A stretch of DNA of 64,000 bases, taken from Pseudobacteriovorax sp. Its GTDB lineage: Bacteria > Bdellovibrionota_B > Oligoflexia > Oligoflexales > Oligoflexaceae. The stretch's first letter is position 1. Every line of letters begins with the position of its first letter. The notes below the pieces were generated by a model. That model was not told the origin of the DNA and searched no databases. It saw only the letters and a list, made by a program, of their open reading frames with translations. The stretch lies in the NCBI GenBank assembly GCA_013215145.1, contig JABSRP010000011.1, forward strand, positions 186,001 through 250,000. The letters are read 5' to 3'. A program made the translations under genes and the position numbers. Positions 15,815 to 24,451 of this stretch are shown piece after piece.

Positions 15815-17260
15815 TTATTCAGTTTCGTAGCCAGAGGCGAGCACCAAGGCCGATTTTTTGGGGATGGTAATAGATCCTTGGCCAGAGGTGATGCCGATAG
15901 GCGACTCACAGCTGTCGCTTAAGATGTTGCAATACTGACCATCTGCTAGGCTACTAGCAATATTGATGGTTTTGTCTTGGCTGCCGTTGTTAACAGCAAT
16001 CAGAGCCTTATCGCCTCTTGTGAATACAATCGTAGAGTTGTCTTTTTCTACAATGTCTAATGGCTCGTCACCTAAAAACTTTCTGAAGGCTACCATCTTA
16101 ACGATCTCCGGCCAGCGGTGCTCGCAGGCCCACCCTGCATTGCAGTCGACGCTTTGAGTCACTCCGTTGGCATCGGAGGGAGGGCCGTCGTTGAAGGAAT
16201 CAAAGTCATAGGATGACATAATTTTTGGCAATCCGTAATTCCAGGCCAGCATGACAATGTTAGCAAGTTTATAGGACTCAGGTTCTTTAAAGCTAAGGCT
16301 ATAGTCTTTCCTTTGGGTGTCATGATTATCGACAAAGACAACGGCTCCGTGCTCCTCCAGCTTATAGAGACGATTGTCTAAGATGGAAAGATTATTGCTC
16401 TTGAATGCTTGTGAGATGGTACCGGCAAAGTTAAAGTCGGTGACATCCCCTTTTGTACCAGCATACTCTTCCAGCGTGATAGGCTCATCCGGCGAGGCAA
16501 TCACTTCGAGAAAATAATACGGTTGCTCACCGCTGATCTCATTGGTCTTGTCAATAATAGCAAAGACATCTTCAGGATTCATATGCTTGGCGGCATCGAT
16601 TCGGAATCCGTCGATTCCTAGGGACACTAAGTCAGCGAGGTATTCAGCGATCCGCTGTCGGACACGGTCTTCTTCTGTTTTTAAGTCGGCGAGGTTGACT
16701 AATTCGCAGTTTCTTACCTCGAAAGCATTTTGATAGTTGCTGATATCTCCCGATGTGTCTGGGCAATTCATATGAAAGTCTTCGGTATTCCAATCAGGAT
16801 AGCTGTAGTGAGTATAGGGAGATCCCGCCGATCCAAAAAGGTCTGTGGCCTCGTCAGGAGCGCCTGTCATATGATTGATCACAGCATCAGCGTAAATCGC
16901 CACTCCCGCTTCGTTGCAAGTTTGTACCATCTGAGCGAGCTCTTCCCGGCTGCCGCTACGAGATTCAATAATATAGCTAACTGGCTGATAACGTTGCCAC
17001 CACGTAGAACCGTCAACTAACGCATGTTCGTTTGGAGGGGAGATTTGAACGCCCTGATAGCCTGCTGGCCCCAAAAAGTCGACGCATTCTCGTGCGATAT
17101 CGTTCCAGGTCCACTCAAACAAATGCACAAAGACTCCGGAATCGTTTTTAGTGACCAGATCTAATTTGGGCGGGTCCATGGGAGTCTCGTCGACACCATC
17201 GTCATCGGTACAGGCCAGTATTTGGGTCAGTAGTAACGAATACATAATATTTTTGAACAT
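15815..17260 (-). CDS. Secreted GH13 alpha-amylase, lipoprotein
   Basis: Glycoside hydrolase family 13 alpha-amylase that cleaves internal alpha-1,4 bonds of starch or glycogen outside the cytoplasm. A short lipoprotein signal (LLLTQILAC, Cys 17) anchors it. The four GH13 regions are visible: DAVINH (about 125-130), DGFRIDAAKHM with nucleophile Asp 222, FLEVI with acid/base Glu 252, and FVDNHDTQR with Asp 314. The early block HLFEWTWNDIARECVDFLGPAGYQGVQ and the WWQRYQPVSY element are typical of animal-like, often chloride-dependent amylases. A C-terminal beta-sandwich domain completes the 481 residues. The gene is transcribed alone, divergent from a lipoprotein gene. Confidence 0.95.
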   Translation of the reverse strand: MFKNIMYSLLLTQILACTDDDGVDETPMDPPKLDLVTKNDSGVFVHLFEWTWNDIARECVDFLGPAGYQGVQISPPNEHALVDGSTWWQRYQPVSYIIESRSGSREELAQMVQTCNEAGVAIYADAVINHMTGAPDEATDLFGSAGSPYTHYSYPDWNTEDFHMNCPDTSGDISNYQNAFEVRNCELVNLADLKTEEDRVRQRIAEYLADLVSLGIDGFRIDAAKHMNPEDVFAIIDKTNEISGEQPYYFLEVIASPDEPITLEEYAGTKGDVTDFNFAGTISQAFKSNNLSILDNRLYKLEEHGAVVFVDNHDTQRKDYSLSFKEPESYKLANIVMLAWNYGLPKIMSSYDFDSFNDGPPSDANGVTQSVDCNAGWACEHRWPEIVKMVAFRKFLGDEPLDIVEKDNSTIVFTRGDKALIAVNNGSQDKTINIASSLADGQYCNILSDSCESPIGITSGQGSITIPKKSALVLASGYETE

Positions 17261-17391
17261 TTATAACTACCTTTCGTGGTTGCTCTTCAATTGCCCTCTG
17301 GGCAATGCTTGCGGCTGTTTGGTGGAAACTTACAAGATATTGAGGATTTAGCAAAGACTTTAAAATATCCTAAATAGTACGTCTAAATGAC

Positions 17392-17420
17392 TTGACACTA
17401 ACCTAAATGTATGTTTAAAT
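17392..17420 (+). promoter_or_regulatory. Sigma-70-type promoter overlapped by a direct repeat
   Basis: TTGACA (17392-17397) and TTAAAT (17415-17420) are separated by 17 bases, a good fit to a housekeeping promoter, with the start codon of the lipoprotein gene about 40 bases beyond. Two similar segments, CCTAAATAGTACGTCTAAATGAC (from about 17369, ending just before the -35) and CCTAAATGTATGTTTAAATGAC (from about 17402, covering the -10), repeat about 33 bases apart, near three helical turns. That spacing suggests a binding site for a dimeric regulator. Confidence 0.5.
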
Positions 17421-17462
17421 GACGGCGTTGCTAACCGCTGACTTGCCCTAACGGAGTGGACC

Positions 17463-18185
17463 ATGAAATCACAAATCTTATTACTTATCCTAAGTGCCTC
17501 ACTTGTCGCCTGCGGAACCTCGAAGAAAACGAGTGCTTCCAATCGAGATCTCAATAAACAGCCTGAACAAGTAACTGAAGATACTGAGAAAAAAGAGGAT
17601 CAGGTGACTGAGCCAGGTATGATTCCTGTCACTCCTGAGCCGACAGAAGACGGGCCTATCGTTCCTGCCCCAGTGATCCCCGAAGAGGAGCTTCCAAAGG
17701 TTGGTGATACCCTTGAAGGTCTTCCCTTGGACGTTAAAGAGCTCGCATTAGCCGTGATTAACGAAGGTTCTGTCCGCGCTGCTGAAGGTTTCGATGAAAC
17801 TTGGAACGTTAAACATGTTGAGGTTACGGAAAAAGCTGCTAACGAACTTGATATTACGGGCGTGATTACTATCCACAAGAAAGTTGGCGGTATCATCCCC
17901 GCTCCCGGTGAAAACCTACGATTCCATATGATCGTTAAAGACGGGAAGATTGCTGACGCACAATACAAAATATACAATAGCCTTGGCTTTGTGAAAGACA
18001 TCGCCGGACCTGTTTTGGCTATCGTTCAGGCTTACTTCGGTGTGGCTTTACCCACAGATCTAATTCTGGACATCATTGATAATCTACTGGCTGATAAAGA
18101 AGCTGGTTGGGAAGAAAAAGGTCTTAAGTTGGCCACCATAATCTCACTTGAGATCTTTAATGTAAAAGTAAATGTGAAAAGTTAA
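17463..18185 (+). CDS. Lipoprotein of unknown function
   Basis: A 240-residue predicted lipoprotein: MKSQILLLILSASLVACG with the lipobox LVAC (Cys 17). A low-complexity Glu/Thr/Pro-rich linker (about residues 30-80) leads to a compact domain of about 150 residues with alternating hydrophobic strands (ELDITGVITIHKKVGG, NLRFHMIVKDGK) and a hydrophobic helical segment VLAIVQAYFGVALPTDLILDII. I do not recognise the domain. GGAG precedes the ATG at a suitable distance. The gene has its own promoter and a strong terminator, so it is probably monocistronic. Confidence 0.7.
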   Translation: MKSQILLLILSASLVACGTSKKTSASNRDLNKQPEQVTEDTEKKEDQVTEPGMIPVTPEPTEDGPIVPAPVIPEEELPKVGDTLEGLPLDVKELALAVINEGSVRAAEGFDETWNVKHVEVTEKAANELDITGVITIHKKVGGIIPAPGENLRFHMIVKDGKIADAQYKIYNSLGFVKDIAGPVLAIVQAYFGVALPTDLILDIIDNLLADKEAGWEEKGLKLATIISLEIFNVKVNVKS

Positions 18186-18215
18186 ATCACATGTTTTCTA
18201 AGCTGATTTTCGTAG

Positions 18216-18245
18216 GGTCGCGCTTCTCAAAGCGCGGCCTTTTTT
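18216..18245 (+). terminator. Rho-independent terminator
   Basis: A 10-bp stem, GGTCGCGCTT/AAGCGCGGCC (18216-18225 with 18230-18239), has a CTCA loop and is followed by six T. One G-T pair is present. Confidence 0.88.
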
Positions 18246-18355
18246 GTGCTCTAATCTACGATAAACACAAATATAATCGTGATTGTTCAATATGATGAAA
18301 CGATATTCCGATACGTTACCTAATCATTAGTGAAAATCCAGGAAAGTATCGACGG

Positions 18356-19492
18356 ATGGTAAAACGCTTACTCATAGTGTTATGTATCGGCCTTTTGGTC
18401 CAATCGTGTTTGGATCTTGTCATCGATGAGCGGTCTGGCGAATCGTCGGAGGCTCAATCAGCAGTAAGCTCTGGTGATGCGAGTGGTAATGGCGATAATT
18501 CCGTTCTTATCGATGCCAACGGCTGCACCTTAGGTGATTGGTGGGATAGTCAGTACCTTTATCGCCAGTCTATCCAGGTTTCGGTACCAAAGGGGGAGCC
18601 GGTTCCAAAAGGATACTCTTTTGCTCTCCCATTTGATCATCAAAGGCTTGTAGCTGCCTCTAGGGCGCATCCCACGGGTCGCGATATACGAATGGTCCAC
18701 CTAAGTGAAAACTGCCTTCTGAGTGAGATTCCTTTTGTTCTTGATCCCAGTAGTTCATGGAATCGATCGAATACCAAAATTTGGTTTGCCTCTGCCGAAG
18801 ACATCCCAGACGATCAAACCGTCTTTAACTATTATATATATTATGGCAATAGTGCTGCTGCTATCGTGGAGCATCAGGAAGATAGCGTGTTTATCGAGTT
18901 TGAAGACTTTATAGATCCGCCTGCTCCGGGGACATTCTCCTCGTTGGAAGAAGGTGCTGGAATCTCGTATTTAAATGGTAATCTCGTGGTTGCAGGAACG
19001 ACCGATGAGATTAATCAGTTCAAACCTTTTGGAATTTTTAGAACCGTAAATGGTGTTGAGTTACCTGCAGGCACGATTATTGAAACCTCGCTAACCATTC
19101 CTGATACGGGAGGAGCCGAATGGAAAGCTACGGTGGGAGCGCCAAGCCTGATGCTCGGTGTTTACCAAAATCGAGTTCAATACTATACCGACGTCAATGA
19201 TGGCGAGATGGTGTTTTGGACCCCCCTTAGCGAAACTATATTTCCAGGTAATATTGTCGATAATCAAAGAATTAGTTTGAATGTGCAGCCAGATAATCTT
19301 TCTCTCCAGTTAAATGGCTCTGTCATCGGCACGAGAGATATCGAAACCATTGGGTTTCAGCCAAGGTTTACATTTTCTCCAAGCATTGCTGGTGCGACGT
19401 TTGAAGCTCACTTTCATTTTTATTTGGCAAGAAAAGCTATTTCTACCGATGCTCTCATTAGTCTTGCCTTAGGAAATATAGAATCTCGCTAA
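18356..19492 (+). CDS. Lipoprotein with DUF2341-like domain
   Basis: A 378-residue lipoprotein (MVKRLLIVLCIGLLVQSC, Cys 18). After a Ser/Gly-rich linker, residues about 60-170 match the DUF2341 pattern: WWDSQYLYRQSIQV, then GRDIRMVHLSENC, SNTKIWF and NYYIYYGNSAA. DUF2341 modules occur in secreted, often TolQ-adjacent or surface-exposed proteins and are thought to bind ligands or form stalks. The C-terminal half looks like a concanavalin-type beta-sandwich (ISLNVQPDNLSLQLNGSVIG). A binding role at the cell surface is inferred. No strong ribosome-binding site is visible and no partner gene is adjacent. Confidence 0.72.
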   Translation: MVKRLLIVLCIGLLVQSCLDLVIDERSGESSEAQSAVSSGDASGNGDNSVLIDANGCTLGDWWDSQYLYRQSIQVSVPKGEPVPKGYSFALPFDHQRLVAASRAHPTGRDIRMVHLSENCLLSEIPFVLDPSSSWNRSNTKIWFASAEDIPDDQTVFNYYIYYGNSAAAIVEHQEDSVFIEFEDFIDPPAPGTFSSLEEGAGISYLNGNLVVAGTTDEINQFKPFGIFRTVNGVELPAGTIIETSLTIPDTGGAEWKATVGAPSLMLGVYQNRVQYYTDVNDGEMVFWTPLSETIFPGNIVDNQRISLNVQPDNLSLQLNGSVIGTRDIETIGFQPRFTFSPSIAGATFEAHFHFYLARKAISTDALISLALGNIESR

Positions 19493-19871
19493 ACATAGAA
19501 CCTGTTAACATTCCATGCGGTTCTGTCTTTGAAATATAACACTTTCACAGGTGACACTTTCTCTGACCATAGTGACTATGTTATCTTCACCATGAAATTT
19601 TTTTACCCCAAAGATATAAACTTTTTCAAAGAGTGGCTCAGTAATGTCATTTGATGAAGATTTCGACACTAGATGAATCTATTTCACTCAGTGAATATTG
19701 GACCGTCGGTAAGATTTTCCTAGACTTTTATAAATAGACTATTTCCTAGTTATAGCACTCCGAGCAGTTGGGTTAACTTTCGGGCGTGTTCACCGATCGT
19801 TCTTTTGTAGAGTTATTGAAATTTGTTCATGAAAATTATTTAGTTTTTAGTGAGTTTAGAGGTTTGTCTTA
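19493..19871. other. Intergenic region, no gene seen
   Basis: No supportable ORF or strong terminator was found. A weak AGAACC...GGTTCT pairing just after 19497 could end the previous transcript. The stretch is AT-rich toward the kinase gene. Confidence 0.5.
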
Positions 19872-21761
19872 TTGAGGGAAAACGGAGGTGAAAATAAATG
19901 GCAAAAAGTATTGCTTTTGAGCCAAATCGGCTCTGATCTTGCCGAAAAGCTACTTTCCTATTTCCAGGCAAAGCCAAGCCAGGTATTTCATCGTGGTTCC
20001 ATTGAGAAGGCGAATTTATCAATCGAAATCGGTAAGCCTGATTTAATCATTTGCGTCTCTCGTAACTGGGACTTTGCTCCTCACAGGATCGAAAAGTTTG
20101 TTACGGAAACGTCAGAATCCATTCCTAAAATCTTGATAAGTAATAATCTACAGTTGCTCACGTCACTTGAACAAAGCCTTGAGGTTTACTGTATTTTATC
20201 ACTAGAAAGATTCTCCATATTAGACTTTGAGCGGGCTGAAAAACAAGTTTTTCTACGGCATCGACAAATTCAACAGCTGATTACAGAAAAAAAGAAAGCT
20301 AACCAAGAATCTCAGTTTAAATCAGTTTTCCTTTCTCAGTTTAGTCATGAGATTCGCACGCCCCTAAATGCCGTGATCGGTATGGCTGATTTGTTGGAAG
20401 ATAGTCAGCTTACTAACTATCAGGCTGACCTGTTGACTGGGCTAAAGATGGGAGGTGCGCGCCTTTTATCTATCGTTAGTGACATTTTGGATATTTCAAA
20501 AATTGAATCCGGTAATATGGAGTTAAACAATCAACTCTTCGATATCCGCGATCTTGTCTTCGAGTGTTTAAAAGTTTTTAGCGGTGATGCTGATAAAAAA
20601 GGAATCCTGCTCGCGGATGTCTTCTCACCGTCGATTCCCTCCGAGATTAATGGAGACTCCGATCGTATTCGTCAGGTGCTACTTAATTATCTAAGTAATG
20701 CGATTAAATATACAGAGTCAGGATATATTATTGTGTCAGTGGACTTTGATCAATTAGGTAGGGTTCGGTTTTCCGTCAGAGATACTGGAAGAGGAATTAG
20801 TAGGGAAAAAATAAGTAGCCTATTCTCACCATTTAAGCAAGCTGAAATCGAAGATATGAAGACCGGAACCGGTTTGGGACTTTTTGTCTGTAAGAAATTT
20901 GCTAAGCTTATGCAGGGAGACGTGTCTGCAGAGAGCATACTAGGAGTTGGTTCGACCTTTAGTTTTTCCTTTAAGCCCGCTGGAATATATACGCGTAAAC
21001 TTGCAAGAAGTAACTTTGCATTCTTAGAGTTTTTTGTCGGGAGCTCCGATGGCATTCTGTTTGATTTGCTAAGATCGCAAATCTCTTGCCGTGACAAACG
21101 AGCGAAAGTTGTGCAACTGGATCAAGAACGGTCCTGTACTTTAAGTCATTCTGTAGGCCGTGAGATAGTTTTGTCTCATCGTATCGACCAAACTGACAAT
21201 CGGTTCGAACATGTGCTCTGCCTTAAAGCCTTGTGGAAAAGTTCGAATCCCATCAAACAGTCGTTAATCAAAAGTCCTATTAGCCATCGCCAGCTGCTCC
21301 AGCAAATAGCCTATATCTTAGGTGAAAAGCCTATGTTTGATAAAACTCTTCAGCAAACAAAAGATGCCTTGGCCCTGAAAATCAACAAAAAGATACTTAT
21401 CGTGGATGATGATGAGCTCAATCTTAAAATCCTCGGGCAGATGCTCCGTAATCTCGGGTTTGAGCCCGATCAGGCCCTAAACGGTCTCGAAGCTATCAAT
21501 AAAGTTTATCACTCCAAGGGCGGCTACGATATCATATTCATGGATTGTCAAATGCCCGTCATGGATGGGTATCAGGCCTCGAAGAAGATCAAGGCGTACT
21601 CCAAAGCTCCTATCATCATTGCTTTGACGGCAAATGCCTATTCTGAAGATAGAGAGCAGTGTCTTGATGCTGGCATGGATCGTTTTCTAACAAAGCCGGT
21701 GACAAAGAACCAAATCGTTAAGGTGCTGGCTCAACTTTCGGGCAAAAGTCACGTCGCTTAA
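19872..21761 (+). CDS. Hybrid sensor histidine kinase/response regulator
   Basis: A soluble two-component hybrid kinase of 629 residues. Order: an N-terminal receiver-like sensory region (about 12-120), HisKA dimerisation helix with FSHEIRTPLNAV (phospho-His 159), ATPase domain with N box (NYLSNAIKY), DTGRG and GTGLGL, a degenerate receiver-like stretch (about 375-485), and a C-terminal receiver with IVDDDE, phospho-acceptor Asp 558 in FMDCQMP and TKP Lys 608. No transmembrane segment is seen. The only in-frame starts are weak: a TTG at 19872 and later TTGs. The strong signal GGAGGTG plus ATG at 19898 is in another frame and meets a stop after 12 codons, so a one-base lesion or a leader is suspected. 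Confidence 0.88.
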   Translation: MRENGGENKWQKVLLLSQIGSDLAEKLLSYFQAKPSQVFHRGSIEKANLSIEIGKPDLIICVSRNWDFAPHRIEKFVTETSESIPKILISNNLQLLTSLEQSLEVYCILSLERFSILDFERAEKQVFLRHRQIQQLITEKKKANQESQFKSVFLSQFSHEIRTPLNAVIGMADLLEDSQLTNYQADLLTGLKMGGARLLSIVSDILDISKIESGNMELNNQLFDIRDLVFECLKVFSGDADKKGILLADVFSPSIPSEINGDSDRIRQVLLNYLSNAIKYTESGYIIVSVDFDQLGRVRFSVRDTGRGISREKISSLFSPFKQAEIEDMKTGTGLGLFVCKKFAKLMQGDVSAESILGVGSTFSFSFKPAGIYTRKLARSNFAFLEFFVGSSDGILFDLLRSQISCRDKRAKVVQLDQERSCTLSHSVGREIVLSHRIDQTDNRFEHVLCLKALWKSSNPIKQSLIKSPISHRQLLQQIAYILGEKPMFDKTLQQTKDALALKINKKILIVDDDELNLKILGQMLRNLGFEPDQALNGLEAINKVYHSKGGYDIIFMDCQMPVMDGYQASKKIKAYSKAPIIIALTANAYSEDREQCLDAGMDRFLTKPVTKNQIVKVLAQLSGKSHVA

Positions 21762-22133
21762 TATTTCAGTGTTAATCTATCTATTAGAATAGCCTTAAGC
21801 ATTCCTGAATTTTTACCACCATGAGCACTATTCACATTCAGCTTGATTGAAAATTAAATCAATAAAAATAATTATTTACATTGTAAGTCCTGCAATTTGA
21901 GTACAAACAAATGAGGTAGATAGTCAAACTGTCTCTAATTGTATTCACAATGGTACAAAAACCCATTTAAACTGACTGGTCAAGACTATATGAATGCCAT
22001 TTAACCATGGTATCTACCTGCTTCATAACAGAAATCTGACATTTTTTGGCGGACTCTGATTCGAGTGCGAGATCAGTTTGATCGGATTTTTGGACCTAAA
22101 CTAAAAAGCTTCATTTTCTTAGGAGAGAAACTC
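21762..22133. other. Intergenic region upstream of the heme-protein operon
   Basis: AT-rich and without a supportable ORF. No clear terminator hairpin for the kinase gene was found. It presumably carries the operon promoter; no consensus match was strong enough to place it. Confidence 0.45.
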
Positions 22134-23531
22134 ATGGTGCGAAACGGCCTTATCGCGGTAGCGGTCTTATTCACCCAGCAGGCATTTGCGCAAGACTGTC
22201 AGCTGACAACGAAAACGTCTTGCGAATCATTCATCAATTCTAAAGCAGATAGCTTCCCTAACGTCAATTTTCGTGACATTAGAGAGGACGTCGAGCAGTG
22301 TAATGGCAACGCACAATTTGAAGCCAACTGCGGCACCTGTGTCCAGAAACTATACCGCTTTGCTGGCGAGCAAATCAAATACGGCCGAGGCGGCTCTCGC
22401 GCCTATGGTATGGGTATGACTAAGCCTAATAATCAGTACCTAGCAGAGCAAGAGGATACCACACGTTATCCTGCTGGCATGATGAAGATTCCAGAAGAGT
22501 TGATTTCCATAGAAAACGAAAGCATGACTGGAACCGTTACCAGCGCTGCCTACTGGGAGATGTTCCGAACAGACTTCGTCTCTGAAAAATGGCAAGCTCT
22601 AGAAGCAAAAGGTTGGAAGCGTCTTGTATATTACTCACGCACAGTGCCTAACCCTCCTTTTAGCTCTATGAGACGTCTTTTGTTTTTCGTGCCTGGCGAT
22701 TCCTACGATCGTTGGATTCAATTTACCCTTCCTGATGTAACTCGTAATAGGGAAGCAAACGAGCAACTTGTTGACTTTATCGCTGTGCAGAAAAAAGCTG
22801 TCGACGGTACCCGTCTGGCAGAAACTCAGCTACACTTCCGTCAGTATACGCGTCGTTACAATGCCGGAATCTTAAGTCAAATTGATCTAAGATCAGGAAC
22901 AGGTGATAAGTGTTACTCTTGCCACCCAGGCGGCATGAGACCTTTGAGTCCAGAAGTTGCTTCTGTTATGTCGACGGACCAGCTGAACGTATTGGACTTC
23001 TTTAATGAGACTATGAAATCATACGGTAAGCAAGGTTGGGCCGGTGGCCTTAATGTTGAAGATCATGGACCAGCCTTAGGAAAAGATGTTGGTTGTACTC
23101 GCTGCCACGGTAAAGGTAAGGAACGAGGTCCTATTACTTGGTCTTTCCTTAACTATGCAAAAATCATGGGGATTAACTCAACCCTTCACAAAATGACTCA
23201 AGACCTTTCTATGCCTCCAGATATGACTACGGTTGCATTCAAAGAGTCACTAAGAAAATTGAGCCACCAGAACCTACCGGCTGATGAGTGGGAGCAGATG
23301 TTTAAGTCTATCACTAGCTCTAGCAATCAGTACTCAAGATTTGAAGCTGGTATTTTGGAAGCTCATAGCCGTAACCTTTTGTCTACAGCTCAAAAAGACT
23401 CGTTTATTAAGCATATCAAGGAGATGGTCTCTGCAGGTCGCAAGACATATGAAGTCCTTGATGCTGGTGCAGCAAAAGAAGTCCGCGATTGGCTGAAAGA
23501 CGATGTTTCTTGTGGACCAGCTGGCAACTAA
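22134..23531 (+). CDS. Secreted di-heme c-type cytochrome-like protein
   Basis: A 465-residue secreted protein; the signal peptide is MVRNGLIAVAVLFTQQAFAQ, and AGGAGAG sits just before the ATG. Two CxxCH heme-attachment motifs are present, CYSCHPGG (about residue 260) and CTRCHGKG (about 320), together with an N-terminal Cys cluster (CQLTTKTSC, CGTC) that lacks a heme His. It is much longer than simple cytochromes c and most of it fits no family I recognise. It is first of three tightly linked genes, so periplasmic electron transfer with the two downstream products is inferred. A longer frame reaches 22065 but gives no signal peptide. Confidence 0.8.
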   Translation: MVRNGLIAVAVLFTQQAFAQDCQLTTKTSCESFINSKADSFPNVNFRDIREDVEQCNGNAQFEANCGTCVQKLYRFAGEQIKYGRGGSRAYGMGMTKPNNQYLAEQEDTTRYPAGMMKIPEELISIENESMTGTVTSAAYWEMFRTDFVSEKWQALEAKGWKRLVYYSRTVPNPPFSSMRRLLFFVPGDSYDRWIQFTLPDVTRNREANEQLVDFIAVQKKAVDGTRLAETQLHFRQYTRRYNAGILSQIDLRSGTGDKCYSCHPGGMRPLSPEVASVMSTDQLNVLDFFNETMKSYGKQGWAGGLNVEDHGPALGKDVGCTRCHGKGKERGPITWSFLNYAKIMGINSTLHKMTQDLSMPPDMTTVAFKESLRKLSHQNLPADEWEQMFKSITSSSNQYSRFEAGILEAHSRNLLSTAQKDSFIKHIKEMVSAGRKTYEVLDAGAAKEVRDWLKDDVSCGPAGN

Positions 23532-23560
23532 ACCAAACTCAATTGATGGGATATAAAAAA

Positions 23561-24451
23561 ATGAGTCAATTACTACGAAATACTATACTAGGGACTCTGC
23601 TCTTAGCAGGGACTGGTTTCGGGACGACAGCTGAGTTGTCGCCTACCGCGAAACGCGTATCTCAACTTAACTGTTATGATGCCCTGGCATCAGAAATTGG
23701 TACCTGGACTGATTCCGTTAAGTGGAAGCGTTACGGTAACAATTCTGCTGGCTACCGTGTTTATCGGTCCCCAACACAGACGATAGGAACCTGGGTAGAG
23801 ATCGTTGCCGACAAAACTTCGGTTAAAAAGTTAAATCTACTCAAGCCTGATGCGGTCACTCAGTTAGAAATCGCGCCTGATTGCGGTTTTTCTGGCAACA
23901 CCTATGACAGGCAGCTTGATGACGATCTTATGTCATTAGGTGTTACCGACGAACTTCTAGCTTCAAAACTTTCTGGAAACAAGAACGGAACCATAGTCAT
24001 GGCATGGTCTCCTCATATGCCATGGTCGCTGGAAATGTTCGACTATGTTTCCTCTGTCGCCAAAAAGAAGTCTTTAGAGGTTGTGGTTGCTCTTGATCCA
24101 CAGGCAGATCCAGATTTTGCGAAGGAACTGGCAAAAACTAAGGGTTTGGAAGACGCTGATATCTTTCGTCCTGTAGAATCTTTGGAATTGATATTTCGTG
24201 GTATGACCACTCATTACCCTTCTGTTTTATTGTTCAATAATGGTGGTTTCTCAAAACTATTGCCGGGTCGGGAAATCGAGCCTGCCTTAGTAAAGTTTGC
24301 CGAGGTGCAAACAGAGCGTTTGAACGCTGAGATGCCCTCTTATACGACAAAGAAAACGCAGCATAAATGGTTGTATATGACACTGTTAGGCCTCATGATT
24401 TTGGCAGCCTTGGCCACGCTTGCCCACAAAAAATTTAAAGGAAATGCATAA
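23561..24451 (+). CDS. Signal-peptide protein with C-terminal membrane anchor, possibly thioredoxin-fold
   Basis: A 296-residue protein starting MSQLLRNTILGTLLLAG (signal peptide, cleavage after FGTTA). It ends in a single transmembrane helix (WLYMTLLGLMILAALATLA) with a short Lys-rich cytoplasmic tail. The central part, TIVMAWSPHMPWSLEMFDYV followed by SLEVVVALDPQADPDFAKEL, has the strand-helix layout of a thioredoxin fold but no CxxC, so redox activity by dithiol is unlikely. It would be held at the inner membrane facing the periplasm, between two heme proteins encoded on either side. Its stop (TAA) shares one base with the next ATG, indicating translational coupling. Confidence 0.7.
   Translation: MSQLLRNTILGTLLLAGTGFGTTAELSPTAKRVSQLNCYDALASEIGTWTDSVKWKRYGNNSAGYRVYRSPTQTIGTWVEIVADKTSVKKLNLLKPDAVTQLEIAPDCGFSGNTYDRQLDDDLMSLGVTDELLASKLSGNKNGTIVMAWSPHMPWSLEMFDYVSSVAKKKSLEVVVALDPQADPDFAKELAKTKGLEDADIFRPVESLELIFRGMTTHYPSVLLFNNGGFSKLLPGREIEPALVKFAEVQTERLNAEMPSYTTKKTQHKWLYMTLLGLMILAALATLAHKKFKGNA

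Noticed and set aside
16730-17020. 96-codon plus-strand ORF inside the amylase gene
   Set aside because: Antisense to the conserved GH13 regions, with no ribosome-binding site.
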